Below, piece by piece: positions 44,823 to 57,764 of a stretch of DNA of 64,000 bases. Each line of letters starts with the position of its first letter. Positions within the stretch are counted from its first letter, which is position 1. The translations under genes and the position numbers were made by a program. The DNA is from MPNP01 sp026709725 (GTDB lineage: Bacteria; Pseudomonadota; Alphaproteobacteria; Rhodobacterales; Rhodobacteraceae). Below the pieces are notes generated by a model. It was not told the DNA's origin. It was given only the letters and a program-made list of their open reading frames with translations, and made no database searches. Location of the stretch: NCBI GenBank assembly GCA_965200805.1, contig OZ241384.1:1674001-1738000 (forward strand), written 5' to 3'.

Positions 44823-45193
44823 AATTCTCGCGGCGGCCACGAAAACGCAAGTCAGAGCACATCCTGCCGATGATCAATGTGGTGTTCCTTCTCCTGATCT
44901 TCTTCCTGCTCAGCGCTCAGATATCACAACCGGTACCCTTCGAGATCACGTTGCCAACCGCAGATGTAAAGGAGAACCCTGTCAGTACTGAACGCGTTTA
45001 TGTCTCGGCTGACGGCCGGATTGGATATGATGGAAACATTGGTGATCCTGCCTGGTCGTCCCTGCTCGAAGACGGTGCCGTCGACCGAATCGCAGTCCAT
45101 GTTGATGCAAGCGTCCCCGGTGTGGAACTGGCACGAATTGTAAAGCGGCTCAGTGAGATCGGTATCGGCACTGTTGACCTTGTGACCCGATGA
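44819..45193 (+). CDS. exbD: ExbD/TolR-family protein, second copy
   Basis: A second 124-residue ExbD with little identity to the first beyond the membrane helix. It has the basic start (RRPRKRKSEHILPMINVVFLL), but the position of the usual membrane aspartate is asparagine (LPMINVVFLLLIFFLL). This copy may therefore be unable to move protons by itself and act as the partner of the first in a mixed dimer. The periplasmic part is typical in length. It overlaps exbD and tonB by four bases each. Confidence 0.9.
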   Translation: MKFSRRPRKRKSEHILPMINVVFLLLIFFLLSAQISQPVPFEITLPTADVKENPVSTERVYVSADGRIGYDGNIGDPAWSSLLEDGAVDRIAVHVDASVPGVELARIVKRLSEIGIGTVDLVTR

Positions 45194-46596
45194 TGGCGCG
45201 ACTCAATCCGACATATCTGGGCGCGATCATCGCTTCAGCGGGCATCCATGCCCTGGCCTTTGCCGTGTTCCCGGAACGCAACGCGCCTCCTTCCGGTGAT
45301 GAGGGCGATTCGGTCGTGTCGCTCCAGGCTGTTGTCGCCGGCCTCGAATCCGAGATCGAGGCGTTTGAGGCCCAACTGGAAACCCTGACAGAAGACCCTG
45401 TGAGACTCAATCCACCCCTGCCGCTTGCGGTCGCCTCGGAAGCGACACTCCGGAACAGTTCACTCATGCTGCCGGTTGAACAGCTCCAGAGACCGGACAT
45501 GCCTGTCAATCAGCCGCCGCAACTCCGGCAATCCGGCGATACAGCAGTCACGGATCAGCTTCCCCGGATCGAATCATTCGACGAATCATTTGAGGTCCAG
45601 ACAGAAATTCCGAACTCAAACCCTGCGCAGCCGCTGCCTGCCGACCCGCCCCCCACTCCAGCCCTTGATGGCACACTTTCCGCAATCATCCCGTTGCCCC
45701 AATTCTCCCAACCCCAAAAGCCGCGCCCCCTGCAATTCGAAGACAGAATCATCCGTCTCGACTCCCCGAGCGGAACACTTGAGGCCCAGTCAGTGCCTGA
45801 TACCTTGAATCCTGTCTCAAACCCTGCGCAGCCGCTGCCTGCCGACCCGCCCCCCACTCCAGCCCTTGATGGCACACTTTCCGCAATCATCCCGTTGCCC
45901 CAATTCTCCCAACCCCAAAAGCCGCGCCCCCTGCAATTCGAAGACACAATCATCCGCCCGGACTCCCCGAGCGAATCGTCCGAATCACAGCCGGAGATCG
46001 GCACCGCTGATCTTGTGCAGCCACTCTCGACTGATCCGGACCCCGTTTCAACGATCGAGGACATTGCGTCCCTGTTGTCCATTGAACATCTCCAAAGCCC
46101 GGAACTGCCCGAAATTCAGCCGCCACAACGCCCCCGGCCCCGACGGCCAGACCCCATTCCCGGAGAGGATGGAGCCGAACCCCAGGCTGAGCCGGAACCA
46201 AATCCCCAACTGAATCCGCCCCGGCCCCCACCGGGTTCAAATTCTGAAGAGACTGTGGAGGATCAACGCGAGACCGGGTCACAATCGGGTGGTCAGGACG
46301 CCGGAGACGAGTCGGCGACCGCAGTGCTTCATGACAAGTGGGGTGCAGACATTCGGCATTCAATCGCGCGCGAGCAACGCCGTGCACGGCAGCGGCCTGT
46401 CAGCGGGAGAGTGGAGGTCTCAATCACCCTGTCATCAACAGGCAATCTGTTGAATGCGGAAGTCCGGCATTCCTCAGGGAACAGACGCCTGGACCAGTAC
46501 GCAGTCCGGATGGTGGAGGGGGCTGCCTTTCCACCTGCTCCGGAAGACTATCCCGAAGAATCCGAAGCGTTTCTGCTTCCCCTGATCTTCGAATGA
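45190..46596 (+). CDS. tonB: TonB-type energy transducer with a repeated proline-rich linker
   Basis: One N-terminal membrane helix (about residues 9-28, with a histidine in ASAGIHALAFAVF as usual for TonB) is followed by a coiled-coil-like stretch (VAGLESEIEAFEAQLETL). A long proline-rich periplasmic linker runs from about residue 70 to 380. The C-terminal TonB domain is RVEVSITLSSTGNLLNAEV and RRLDQYAVRMVEGAAFPPAPE, ending in LPLIFE. The linker contains two near-identical 52-residue units, 67 residues apart (from about residue 143 and 210), encoded by almost identical DNA. At 468 residues the protein is far longer than most TonBs (240-300). It ends the heme operon and starts in the last codons of the second exbD. 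Confidence 0.92.
   Translation: MMARLNPTYLGAIIASAGIHALAFAVFPERNAPPSGDEGDSVVSLQAVVAGLESEIEAFEAQLETLTEDPVRLNPPLPLAVASEATLRNSSLMLPVEQLQRPDMPVNQPPQLRQSGDTAVTDQLPRIESFDESFEVQTEIPNSNPAQPLPADPPPTPALDGTLSAIIPLPQFSQPQKPRPLQFEDRIIRLDSPSGTLEAQSVPDTLNPVSNPAQPLPADPPPTPALDGTLSAIIPLPQFSQPQKPRPLQFEDTIIRPDSPSESSESQPEIGTADLVQPLSTDPDPVSTIEDIASLLSIEHLQSPELPEIQPPQRPRPRRPDPIPGEDGAEPQAEPEPNPQLNPPRPPPGSNSEETVEDQRETGSQSGGQDAGDESATAVLHDKWGADIRHSIAREQRRARQRPVSGRVEVSITLSSTGNLLNAEVRHSSGNRRLDQYAVRMVEGAAFPPAPEDYPEESEAFLLPLIFE
45616..45973 (+). repeat. In-gene direct repeat within tonB, period 201 bases
   Basis: Copies at 45616-45772 and 45817-45973. The first 130 bases of each (45616-45745) appear identical, then a few substitutions follow up to the CCCCGAGCG end. 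The 201-base period keeps the frame (67 codons). Such identity at the DNA level indicates a recent duplication or ongoing homogenisation. Confidence 0.92.
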
Positions 46597-46704
46597 GAAG
46601 GTGTTGAGACTCTGATGAGTCCATCAGGTTGAGGGGGTTATTTCTCAGGCATGATCTGCGGTACGCGGACCAGCCTTGCAGTCCAAATCGATCTTTGTCA
46701 GGGC

Positions 46705-46715
46705 GGGACATTCCC
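46705..46715 (+). promoter_or_regulatory. Candidate operator GGGACATTCCC upstream of the small-ORF cassette
   Basis: An imperfect palindrome (GGGA-CAT-TCCC). It stands 24 bases before TATATT (46740-46745), an AT-rich element likely to be the -10 box for the ORF at 46788, so a protein bound here would cover the -35 position. The same 11 bases occur at 58183 and 60891 and, inverted, at 58200. The 46597-46787 gap otherwise holds only a weak hairpin (CTGATG/CATCAG at 46613-46628) after tonB. Confidence 0.4.
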
Positions 46716-46787
46716 CAACCAGCTGTATGATGGGCCTGCTATATTAATACAATCCCGATCGCGGTTCCATCTGAGATTGGACAATGG

Positions 46788-47090
46788 ATGAATGTGTTTA
46801 ACCTGGACGTTCTGGATATTGAAAGTTTCCAGGCAGGTTTTGCGGAGATAATCAAGGATCGTGACGGGATGGCTATGGGACGTTTGAGCGATGAGATCCA
46901 GCATGCCGTGACCCATGATGGAAGCAATCATGGGCTCCGACTGTCTTTGAGTGCACGAGGACGCCCTGCTGGCCAGTCCATCAATACCGCTTTCGAGTTT
47001 ATGAGCAGGTACCGCAATGAGATCGTTGTTCGATTTGACAGGATCACGACAAAAAATGCTCAATCCGAATGGCAGAGAGCGCTCACATGA
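46788..47090 (+). CDS. Unknown protein, 100 residues, first of a three-ORF cassette
   Basis: I do not recognise the family. The protein is soluble, mixed helical and strand-like, with VFNLDVLDIESFQAGFAEII at the start and a basic C-terminal segment (FMSRYRNEIVVRFDRITTKN). Its stop overlaps the ATG of the next gene (ATGA), which supports both being real. A weak purine-rich stretch precedes the ATG. The composition is lower in GC than the heme operon upstream, in line with transfer. Upstream lies a probable -10 element and the GGGACATTCCC box. Confidence 0.52.
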   Translation: MNVFNLDVLDIESFQAGFAEIIKDRDGMAMGRLSDEIQHAVTHDGSNHGLRLSLSARGRPAGQSINTAFEFMSRYRNEIVVRFDRITTKNAQSEWQRALT

Positions 47091-47599
47091 CTCCTCCAAC
47101 CGCTGCGGCCTTTCAAGATGTGGCCCCTGTTCCAGTTTCAACCGTTGGGCAGGCATTTTCCATTTTGCATGAACCGTCAAGAGTGCAAATGGTTTCGTGC
47201 AATCAATCACCCTGGATGAAACATCTGAACAAGAGATCTGATGACATTACCAGACTTGAAATCGGTTGGGATGGTTATGGTGGCAGACTGGTCTCGTGCA
47301 CAAATGCTGTCTTTGCTGCGTGCCTCATTGAGCGGCTGTATACTCCTGGGGTGCCAGCACCCCAAATTGTCCCAGGAAGCGATGGAACACTGCAAATTGA
47401 GTGGCATCGTCGGGGGCTGAGCGTTGAACTTGATGTGCTTAAGCCGTTTCAGGTTGTCGCAACCAAGATCATCCAGGGGAACGGTGAGGCCGAAGAACAC
47501 ATGCTCGGATGTGAATTCTCGCTGGTTGCAGACTGGATAGACCAGCTCAAGCAATTGAGCGATGCGCGCGAATACAGTGGAGACGCAACCTTACGATGA
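47087..47599 (+). CDS. Conserved small protein of unknown function, 170 residues
   Basis: The central segment reads RLEIGWDGYGGRLVS, then APQIVPGSDGTLQIEWHRRG and LSVELDVLKPFQVVAT. I recall this combination (GWDGY, then PQIVP.DG.LQIEWH) from uncharacterised proteins that occur in accessory islands of many bacteria, usually followed by another small gene, as here. No catalytic motif, signal or membrane segment is visible. I chose the ATG at 47087, overlapping the previous stop; an in-frame ATG at 47069 is possible. The last codons overlap the next frame by about 38 bases. Confidence 0.7.
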   Translation: MTPPTAAAFQDVAPVPVSTVGQAFSILHEPSRVQMVSCNQSPWMKHLNKRSDDITRLEIGWDGYGGRLVSCTNAVFAACLIERLYTPGVPAPQIVPGSDGTLQIEWHRRGLSVELDVLKPFQVVATKIIQGNGEAEEHMLGCEFSLVADWIDQLKQLSDAREYSGDATLR

Positions 47600-47801
47600 G
47601 CCGACTCTGACATCCAAGGATGTACTGATCAGGCGAGTAGATCCGAATAACCACTTGGTTTGGGATGATGATCTCGGGTGCCAACGCATTTCATCCAGGC
47701 TTTTCAGCCCGTCTTCGGGCAAGAAATGGGGGGATCCTCGTATGGCTGACGCGGAAATCTGCAAGTCCCCGATAATAGGTGATCTGCAAAAATCGCATTG
47801 A
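47562..47801 (+). CDS. Small protein of unknown function, possibly with a damaged C-terminus
   Basis: The first 50 residues read DEPTLTSKDVLIRRVDPNNH and RISSRLFSPSSG, which resembles the short protein that commonly follows GWDGY proteins, where RRV...H is followed by a SS.xF box and then a conserved segment. After SPSSGKKWG the sequence no longer resembles anything I know, so the gene may be frameshifted or truncated. The frame starts at ATG 47562 or GTG 47577, inside the previous gene. It has no signal peptide. Coupled to the two genes before it. Confidence 0.45.
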   Translation: MRANTVETQPYDEPTLTSKDVLIRRVDPNNHLVWDDDLGCQRISSRLFSPSSGKKWGDPRMADAEICKSPIIGDLQKSH

Positions 47802-47984
47802 GCCCCAATCAGCGATCTGACGAAAATCGGCCCCCTTTCCCGAATGTTTCGCGGCAGCGTCGGTCCGCGTCACCTCCCGGCCCGCGCCAAAAGGCTCCGC
47901 CCTTTTCCGGTTTGACCACCCGAGGAGCGATGCCTTGAGCCGGAACCGGGGTTTGCGAGGGTCGGGAAGGGCTTGAGCGGCTGT

Positions 47985-48012
47985 CTTGAATCGAGTGCAC
48001 TGATCACCATCT
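47985..48012 (+). promoter_or_regulatory. Candidate heat-shock (RpoH-type) promoter of clpB
   Basis: CTTGAAT (47985-47991) and ACCATCT (48006-48012) are separated by 14 bases, close to the enterobacterial sigma-32 pattern (CTTGAAA, 11-16 bases, CCCATnT). It lies 72 bases before the clpB start, where such a promoter is expected. The rest of the 47802-48083 gap shows nothing recognisable. Confidence 0.45.
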
Positions 48013-48083
48013 TATGGAGCAAGACCGAGTGCTGACAGGCCGCGAGCGGGTGTCGGGCAAGAGGGTGCTTCGAGGGGATCGTT

Positions 48084-50693
48084 ATGGATACAGGGAAATA
48101 CACAGAACGGGCGATCAAGCTGATCAGTACCGCCCAGATGCTGGCCACCAGGGCCCAGCATCAGACAGTCAATTCAATTCACTTGCTGAAGGCGGCCTTG
48201 GACAATCAGGATGGGTTTGTCACCAGATTGCTTGAAGATGCCGGCGGTGATGCCGACACCATCAAGGTTGCTGTTGACAGCGAGTTTGCCCGCATTCCAA
48301 AAGTGACAGGTGGCGGTCAGGTCTATCTGGGCCAGGAAACAGCGGCCGTTCTGCGTCAGGCTGAGACCTTGGCCGAGAAAGCGGGTGATGGCTATGTCGC
48401 TGTCGATGGCGTTCTTCTGGCAATGGCGACCGAGGACTGTGATGCCAAGACCCTTTTGACTGTCAATAACGTCACGGCACAGGCGCTCAGGACAGCGATC
48501 AGCAACCTTCGCAAGGGCCGGACTGCCGACAGCATGACGGCCGAGAACTCCTATCAGGCACTTGAGAAGTTCACCCGGGACCTGACCGCGCTGGCCCGTG
48601 ATGGCAAGATTGATCCCATTATCGGGCGCGATGAGGAAATCCGCCGCACCATGCAGGTTCTCGCACGCAAGAATAAGAACAATCCCGTCCTGATCGGTGA
48701 GCCCGGCGTCGGAAAGACAGCGATCAGTGAGGGGCTGGCACTCAGGATTGTCAAGGGCGATGTCCCTGAAGCCCTGCGTGACAAGCGGCTGATGGTTCTC
48801 GACCTCGGCGCGCTCATCGCCGGGACCGGGGTGCGGGGTGAATTCGAGCAGCGACTCAAATCAGTGCTGAATGAAATCACGGAGTCCGCGGGCGAGATTA
48901 TCCTGTTTGTTGACGAAATGCATACGCTTATCGGTGCCGGCAGCGCCGAAGGATCAATGGATGCATCGAATTTGATGAAGCCGGCACTGTCGCGCGGCGA
49001 GTTGCATTGCATCGGTGCAACCACGCTTGATGAGTATCGTAAACATGTCGAGAAGGATGCAGCGCTGACCCGCCGTTTCCAGCCGATCTATGTTGATGAG
49101 CCCACCGTAACTGACACAGTCTCAATCCTGCGCGGGATCAAGGAAAAGTATGAGCTGCACCACGGGATCAAGATCTCCGATAATGCCCTGGTGGCTGCGG
49201 CAAACCTGTCCAATCGCTACATCACGGACAGATTCCTGCCGGACAAGGCGATTGATCTCATTGATGAAGCCGGCAGCCGGTTGCGTATGGAGGTTGATTC
49301 CAAACCGGAAGAACTTGATGCACTGGATCGCGAAATCCTGCAAAAGCAGATTGAGGTCGAAGCACTGAAGAGTGAGGATGATGAGGCTTCAAGGGAGCGC
49401 TTGCACAAACTTGAAGAGGAAATCACCCTGCTGACAGAACAGTCCGGTCGCATGACCGTGCAGTGGCAGTCCGAGCGTGAAATTCTTGCTCAGGCCCGGA
49501 GCCTCAAGGAGAAACTCGACAAGGCGCGGATTGATCTTGATATCGCCAAGCGTGATGGAGCTCTGGCGAGGGCCGGTGAGCTGAGTTACGGCATCATCCC
49601 CAAACTCGAACAGGAACTGGCCGAGCGCGAAGAGGATGACACCATCGAAATGGTTGATGAGCAGGTGACCAAGGAGCGCGTGGCGCATGTGGTGGAGCGC
49701 TGGACGGGGATTCCTGTGGCCCGCTTGCTGGAAGGGGAAAAGCAGAAACTGCTGCGCATGGAAGAGGATCTCGGCAAGCGCGTCGTGGCCCAGCATGAGG
49801 CGATTGGGGCCGTTGCCAATGCTGTTCGCCGGGCCCGGGCCGGTCTGAATGATCCTGATCGGCCACTGGGATCATTCATGTTTTTTGGTCCAACCGGTGT
49901 CGGCAAGACCGAACTTGCCAAGGCACTGGCGGAATTCCTCTTCGATGACGAAAACGCCATGGTGCGCATTGACATGTCTGAGTACGCCGAGAAGCATTCC
50001 GTAGCCAGGATGATCGGGGCACCGCCAGGCTATGTTGGCTATGATGAAGGGGGTGCCCTCACTGAGGCTGTGCGTCGTCGTCCATATCAGGTTGTACTCT
50101 TTGACGAGATTGAAAAAGCCCACCCGGATATCTTCAATGTGCTTCTGCAGGTCCTTGATGATGGCATCCTGACGGATGGCCAGGGCCATCGGGTGGACTT
50201 CAAGCAAACGCTGATCATCTTCACTTCCAACCTTGGGACAGATCAACTTGGTGCAGCGACGAGTGCGCGGGAAACCAGAACGGCGGTCGATGCGATCATG
50301 TCCGCAGTGAAGGACTTCTTCCGGCCGGAATTCATCAACCGGGTTGATGAAATGGTTGTCTTTGACCGTCTGAATGAAGACGACATGGAGGCCATTGTCA
50401 GGATCCAGATCGCCGAGATTGCTCGCCGACTGGAAGCAAATGGCCTGGCGCTTGAGGTTGATGGCCCGGTGCTCAGCTGGCTGGCGCGGGAAGGGTATGA
50501 CCCGGCCTTTGGTGCCCGACCGTTGCGGCGGGTCCTGCAGAACAAGCTCCAGAATACCCTTGCTGAAACACTGCTCAGTGGTGGGATTGCAAGTGGCAGC
50601 TCTGTGCGTGTAACCTATGACGAAGTCAATGGCATCGCCATCAATGGGATATGCGTTGACGAGGAGGGACCTGAACGCGCAACAGTGCACTGA
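48084..50693 (+). CDS. clpB: ATP-dependent disaggregase ClpB
   Basis: A hexameric AAA+ chaperone that extracts proteins from aggregates together with DnaK. The N-terminal domain holds YTERAIKLISTAQMLATRAQ. The first ATPase domain has Walker A GEPGVGKT at 205-212 and the DEMHTLIGAG Walker B region. The coiled-coil M-domain lies at about 405-525 (LDALDREILQKQIEVEALK and neighbours). The second ATPase domain has GPTGVGKT at 602-609 and a LFDEIEKAHPD Walker B. Length 869 is normal for ClpB and the M-domain excludes ClpA. A GAGGGGAT precedes the ATG. Confidence 0.97.
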   Translation: MDTGKYTERAIKLISTAQMLATRAQHQTVNSIHLLKAALDNQDGFVTRLLEDAGGDADTIKVAVDSEFARIPKVTGGGQVYLGQETAAVLRQAETLAEKAGDGYVAVDGVLLAMATEDCDAKTLLTVNNVTAQALRTAISNLRKGRTADSMTAENSYQALEKFTRDLTALARDGKIDPIIGRDEEIRRTMQVLARKNKNNPVLIGEPGVGKTAISEGLALRIVKGDVPEALRDKRLMVLDLGALIAGTGVRGEFEQRLKSVLNEITESAGEIILFVDEMHTLIGAGSAEGSMDASNLMKPALSRGELHCIGATTLDEYRKHVEKDAALTRRFQPIYVDEPTVTDTVSILRGIKEKYELHHGIKISDNALVAAANLSNRYITDRFLPDKAIDLIDEAGSRLRMEVDSKPEELDALDREILQKQIEVEALKSEDDEASRERLHKLEEEITLLTEQSGRMTVQWQSEREILAQARSLKEKLDKARIDLDIAKRDGALARAGELSYGIIPKLEQELAEREEDDTIEMVDEQVTKERVAHVVERWTGIPVARLLEGEKQKLLRMEEDLGKRVVAQHEAIGAVANAVRRARAGLNDPDRPLGSFMFFGPTGVGKTELAKALAEFLFDDENAMVRIDMSEYAEKHSVARMIGAPPGYVGYDEGGALTEAVRRRPYQVVLFDEIEKAHPDIFNVLLQVLDDGILTDGQGHRVDFKQTLIIFTSNLGTDQLGAATSARETRTAVDAIMSAVKDFFRPEFINRVDEMVVFDRLNEDDMEAIVRIQIAEIARRLEANGLALEVDGPVLSWLAREGYDPAFGARPLRRVLQNKLQNTLAETLLSGGIASGSSVRVTYDEVNGIAINGICVDEEGPERATVH

Positions 50694-50709
50694 GGATTGT
50701 GGCGGTGCA

Positions 50710-50749
50710 GGGGGTCAGGTCAAGAAGATTTAACCTGCCCCTCCTTTTT
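50710..50749 (+). terminator. Intrinsic terminator after clpB
   Basis: GGGGGTCAGGT and ACCTGCCCC can pair with one bulge across a loop of about 12 bases, followed by TCCTTTTT. It lies 17 bases after the clpB stop. Confidence 0.6.
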
Positions 50750-50819
50750 CTGTGGTGGTAGAGGTCCGCAACCCCGGCTGCCCTGCATGGGTGCATTCTG
50801 GAGCAAGGGAGAACAGGGC

Positions 50820-51761
50820 ATGTCAAAATCATTCAAGCCGGATCTGACACGGGATGATGTCACGCCGAGGGAAGTCTGGCTCAATCGCCGGCAGGTTTTA
50901 CAGGGCACGGCGGGGGCCGGAGTGCTTGGACTGATGGGAAGTCAGGGACAGGCAGCGGGTGTGTTTGCGGATGCTCCCAACAGTCGGTTCTCAACTGATG
51001 CCGAGCCCAATTCTTTTGAAGACATCACCACATACAACAATTTTTATGAATTCGGGTTTGGCAAGGATGACCCCAGTAAGCATGCTGCAAACCTGACAAC
51101 CCGACCGTGGAGTCTCGAGATTGACGGAATGTGCGCCAACCCCGGCACACGCAATATTGATGACCTGATCGCAACCTATCCGCTTGAGGAGCGCATCTAT
51201 CGTTTGCGCTGTGTCGAGGCCTGGTCAATGGTCATTCCCTGGATCGGTTTCGAGCTCGGTGCAATGATCCGGGACGCCAAACCGGATGATTCGGCCAGCT
51301 ATGTTGCGTTCGAGACACTGTATCGGCCCGAGGAAATGCGGGGGCAGAAAACCCGTTCGCTGCCCTGGCCGTACCGGGAGGGGCTGCGTCTTGATGAGGC
51401 CCTCAATCCCCTGACAATCATGGCCGTGGGCCTCTATGACGATGCGCTGCCCAATCAGAATGGAGCACCAGTCCGATTGGTCGTTCCATGGAAATATGGA
51501 TTCAAATCCATCAAATCCATTGTTCGCATGACCTTTACCGATCAACAGCCGGAGACAACATGGAACGAGCAGGCACCCAATGAATACGGTTTTTATTCGA
51601 ATGTGAATCCTGAAGTCAGTCATCCGCGCTGGTCCCAGGCAACCGAACGGCTGATTGGCGGCGGCCTCTTCGCCAAGCGTATCGACACCCTGATGTTCAA
51701 CGGCTATGGTGAGTACGTCGCCGATCTTTATGAGGGAATGGATCTCAGCGTTTACTATTGA
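50820..51761 (+). CDS. msrP: Periplasmic protein-methionine-sulfoxide reductase, molybdopterin subunit
   Basis: MsrP (YedY) repairs oxidised methionines in periplasmic proteins. The twin-arginine signal is in NRRQVLQGTAGAGVLGLMG (RR at 23-24), so the folded protein is exported with its cofactor. The molybdenum-ligating cysteine is C131 in RLRCVEAWSMVIPW. Other family segments are FYEFGFGKDDP and the C-terminal VPWKYGFKSIKSIV. Length 313 is normal. I chose the ATG at 50820 (MSKSFKPDL), preceded by GGGAG; the frame from 50697 has no family resemblance. It is followed 73 bases later by its heme partner msrQ. Confidence 0.95.
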   Translation: MSKSFKPDLTRDDVTPREVWLNRRQVLQGTAGAGVLGLMGSQGQAAGVFADAPNSRFSTDAEPNSFEDITTYNNFYEFGFGKDDPSKHAANLTTRPWSLEIDGMCANPGTRNIDDLIATYPLEERIYRLRCVEAWSMVIPWIGFELGAMIRDAKPDDSASYVAFETLYRPEEMRGQKTRSLPWPYREGLRLDEALNPLTIMAVGLYDDALPNQNGAPVRLVVPWKYGFKSIKSIVRMTFTDQQPETTWNEQAPNEYGFYSNVNPEVSHPRWSQATERLIGGGLFAKRIDTLMFNGYGEYVADLYEGMDLSVYY

Positions 51762-51834
51762 GCGGAACCGCAGGTATCCCTGACGCAGGAAAGTCGGCTC
51801 TGTGCGCACGCATTGAGTGTATCCGGGTTCGAGC

Positions 51835-52458
51835 ATGGCGGCATCTGCATTTGTCCAGACGATCAATACCGGTCTGCGCCGGGTTCCCGCATGGCCGCTG
51901 TATGCCCTGCTCCCCATTCCGGGCCTCCTGACCTTCTGGGCGGCTCTCAACAACCAGCTTGGTCCGGACCCCCTGCGGGCTCTGGAAGCCGATCTGGGAA
52001 TTCGGGGGTTGCAACTCCTCATCCTGACATTGCTCGTGACACCGATTCGCCGCCTGACAGGTCTCAACCTGCTGAAGTTCCGTCGTGCAATCGGCGTTGT
52101 CTGCTTTCTCTATATCCTCGGTCACCTTGTGGTCTGGGTCGTTCTTGATCAGCAACTGGATCCCGGGGCGATTGTCGAAGAGATCATCAGGCGGCCCTAC
52201 ATCACGATCGGTATGCTGGGCTTTCTTGTTCTCCTGCCGCTGGCGGTGACTTCAAACAACCTTTCTATCCGAAAACTCGGTCCGATCCGCTGGCGGAAAC
52301 TGCATCGGCTTGTCTATGTGGCGGGCGTTGCAGGTGCCCTCCATTATGTGTTGATCGTCAAGGCCTGGCCAATTGAGCCCCTCGTCTATGCCGGGCTGGT
52401 TCTCGTGCTGCTGTTCATACGGGCCTGGTGGTCACTGCGACCATCGCCACGTCCATAA
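51835..52458 (+). CDS. msrQ: Membrane heme b subunit of the MsrPQ system
   Basis: MsrQ (YedZ) passes electrons from the quinone pool or a flavin to MsrP. It has about six membrane helices. Candidate heme ligands are the histidines in YILGHLVVW, KLHRLVYV and ALHYVLIV. The ferric-reductase-like pattern ITIGMLGFLVLLPLAVTS is visible. The ATG at 51835 gives 207 residues, the usual length; an in-frame GTG at 51817 adds six. It is the last protein gene before the rRNA operon and is separated from it by about 375 bases. Confidence 0.94.
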   Translation: MAASAFVQTINTGLRRVPAWPLYALLPIPGLLTFWAALNNQLGPDPLRALEADLGIRGLQLLILTLLVTPIRRLTGLNLLKFRRAIGVVCFLYILGHLVVWVVLDQQLDPGAIVEEIIRRPYITIGMLGFLVLLPLAVTSNNLSIRKLGPIRWRKLHRLVYVAGVAGALHYVLIVKAWPIEPLVYAGLVLVLLFIRAWWSLRPSPRP

Positions 52459-52478
52459 ATCGGGATTGCAGTCGCCGG

Positions 52479-52530
52479 TTAAAATATTTTTTGACTTTTG
52501 GCTTGCAATCCGTTTTTCCGACGCTATATT
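52479..52530 (+). promoter_or_regulatory. Candidate rRNA operon promoter with AT-rich upstream element
   Basis: TTGCAA (52503-52508) and TATATT (52525-52530) are 16 bases apart. The 24 bases before the -35 box (52479-52502) are AT-rich (TTAAAATATTTTTTGAC) like an UP element. About 300 bases of leader follow before the 16S gene; I saw no clear box A in it. Confidence 0.55.
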
Positions 52531-52833
52531 CTGCACCCTGCCTATCGCGAGCGGCGGTTTCCGTGTGCAGTGATTGGGTGGAACAAGCAGCAGTCGTGTG
52601 TGGGTGACCCTTGAAGGTCTGGACGCTGGCGTCTCGTTGCGTATTTGACATGATTGGAATTGAAGAGATATGCGGGCTGCTTGGTTCACAACGATGGACG
52701 GAGCAGTGGCATGTCGGCCCGATAGGTCCCGGCTGCAAGGTTGGTGCCGATGATTCGGGTGTCAGCTTCGAACCGGTCGAATGACCGGTGACGATGTGCA
52801 CTGGTTCGAACGTCAAGAACGCTCAAGCGTTTC

Positions 52834-54313
<1,480 letters not shown>

Positions 54314-54443
54314 TAAGGATGGACGCTGATCAACTCCGGTTGATTGGTGGACGACTTGGCAGCCCTGGCAACAGGGCAATCAGCCAGGCAGTCCGCATAT
54401 CTCTTCAAGACCGATAGTCAGGCCACTGTCCGGCATCATGTGC

Positions 54444-54520
<77 letters not shown>

Positions 54521-54526
54521 AGACCT

Positions 54527-54602
54527 GGGGCGTTAGCTCAGCTGGGAGAGCACCTGATTTGCATTCAGGAGGTCGCCGGTTCGATCCCGGTGCGCTCCAC
54601 CA
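54527..54602 (+). tRNA. tRNA-Ala (anticodon TGC)
   Basis: 76 bases with encoded CCA, six bases after tRNA-Ile. The acceptor stem GGGGCGT pairs with GCGCTCC using two G-T pairs. The anticodon stem CCTGA/TCAGG encloses TTTGCAT with TGC at 54560-54562; the T-loop is GGTTCGATCCC. Confidence 0.97.
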
Positions 54603-54818
54603 TGTCGCCTGTCTGACTGGATTCACATGCGTGAGCCCGTGTCAGGATTTGAAATTGTGAAGACAGCAACACGAGACATTGCCCATGATGTGACGGAACG
54701 CGTTTCCCGATCCGATCATGTGCAATTGTCTTTCCAAGTCATACACGAACCCACCCGGTCCGCCGGGTGAGGGAAGTGAGAATTCAGGTTCGGAAAAAGC
54801 CTTGCTTTTTCTGGACCG

Positions 54819-57656
<2,838 letters not shown>

Positions 57657-57764
57657 GCGGTCCAGTAAAAGCAAGGTCCCCTTGCCCCATGGATTCTCCC
57701 GCATGACTTGTGATCGCAACCCGATCAGGATCCTTGATCCTCGGGGTTTCGTGTGTTCAGCTGG

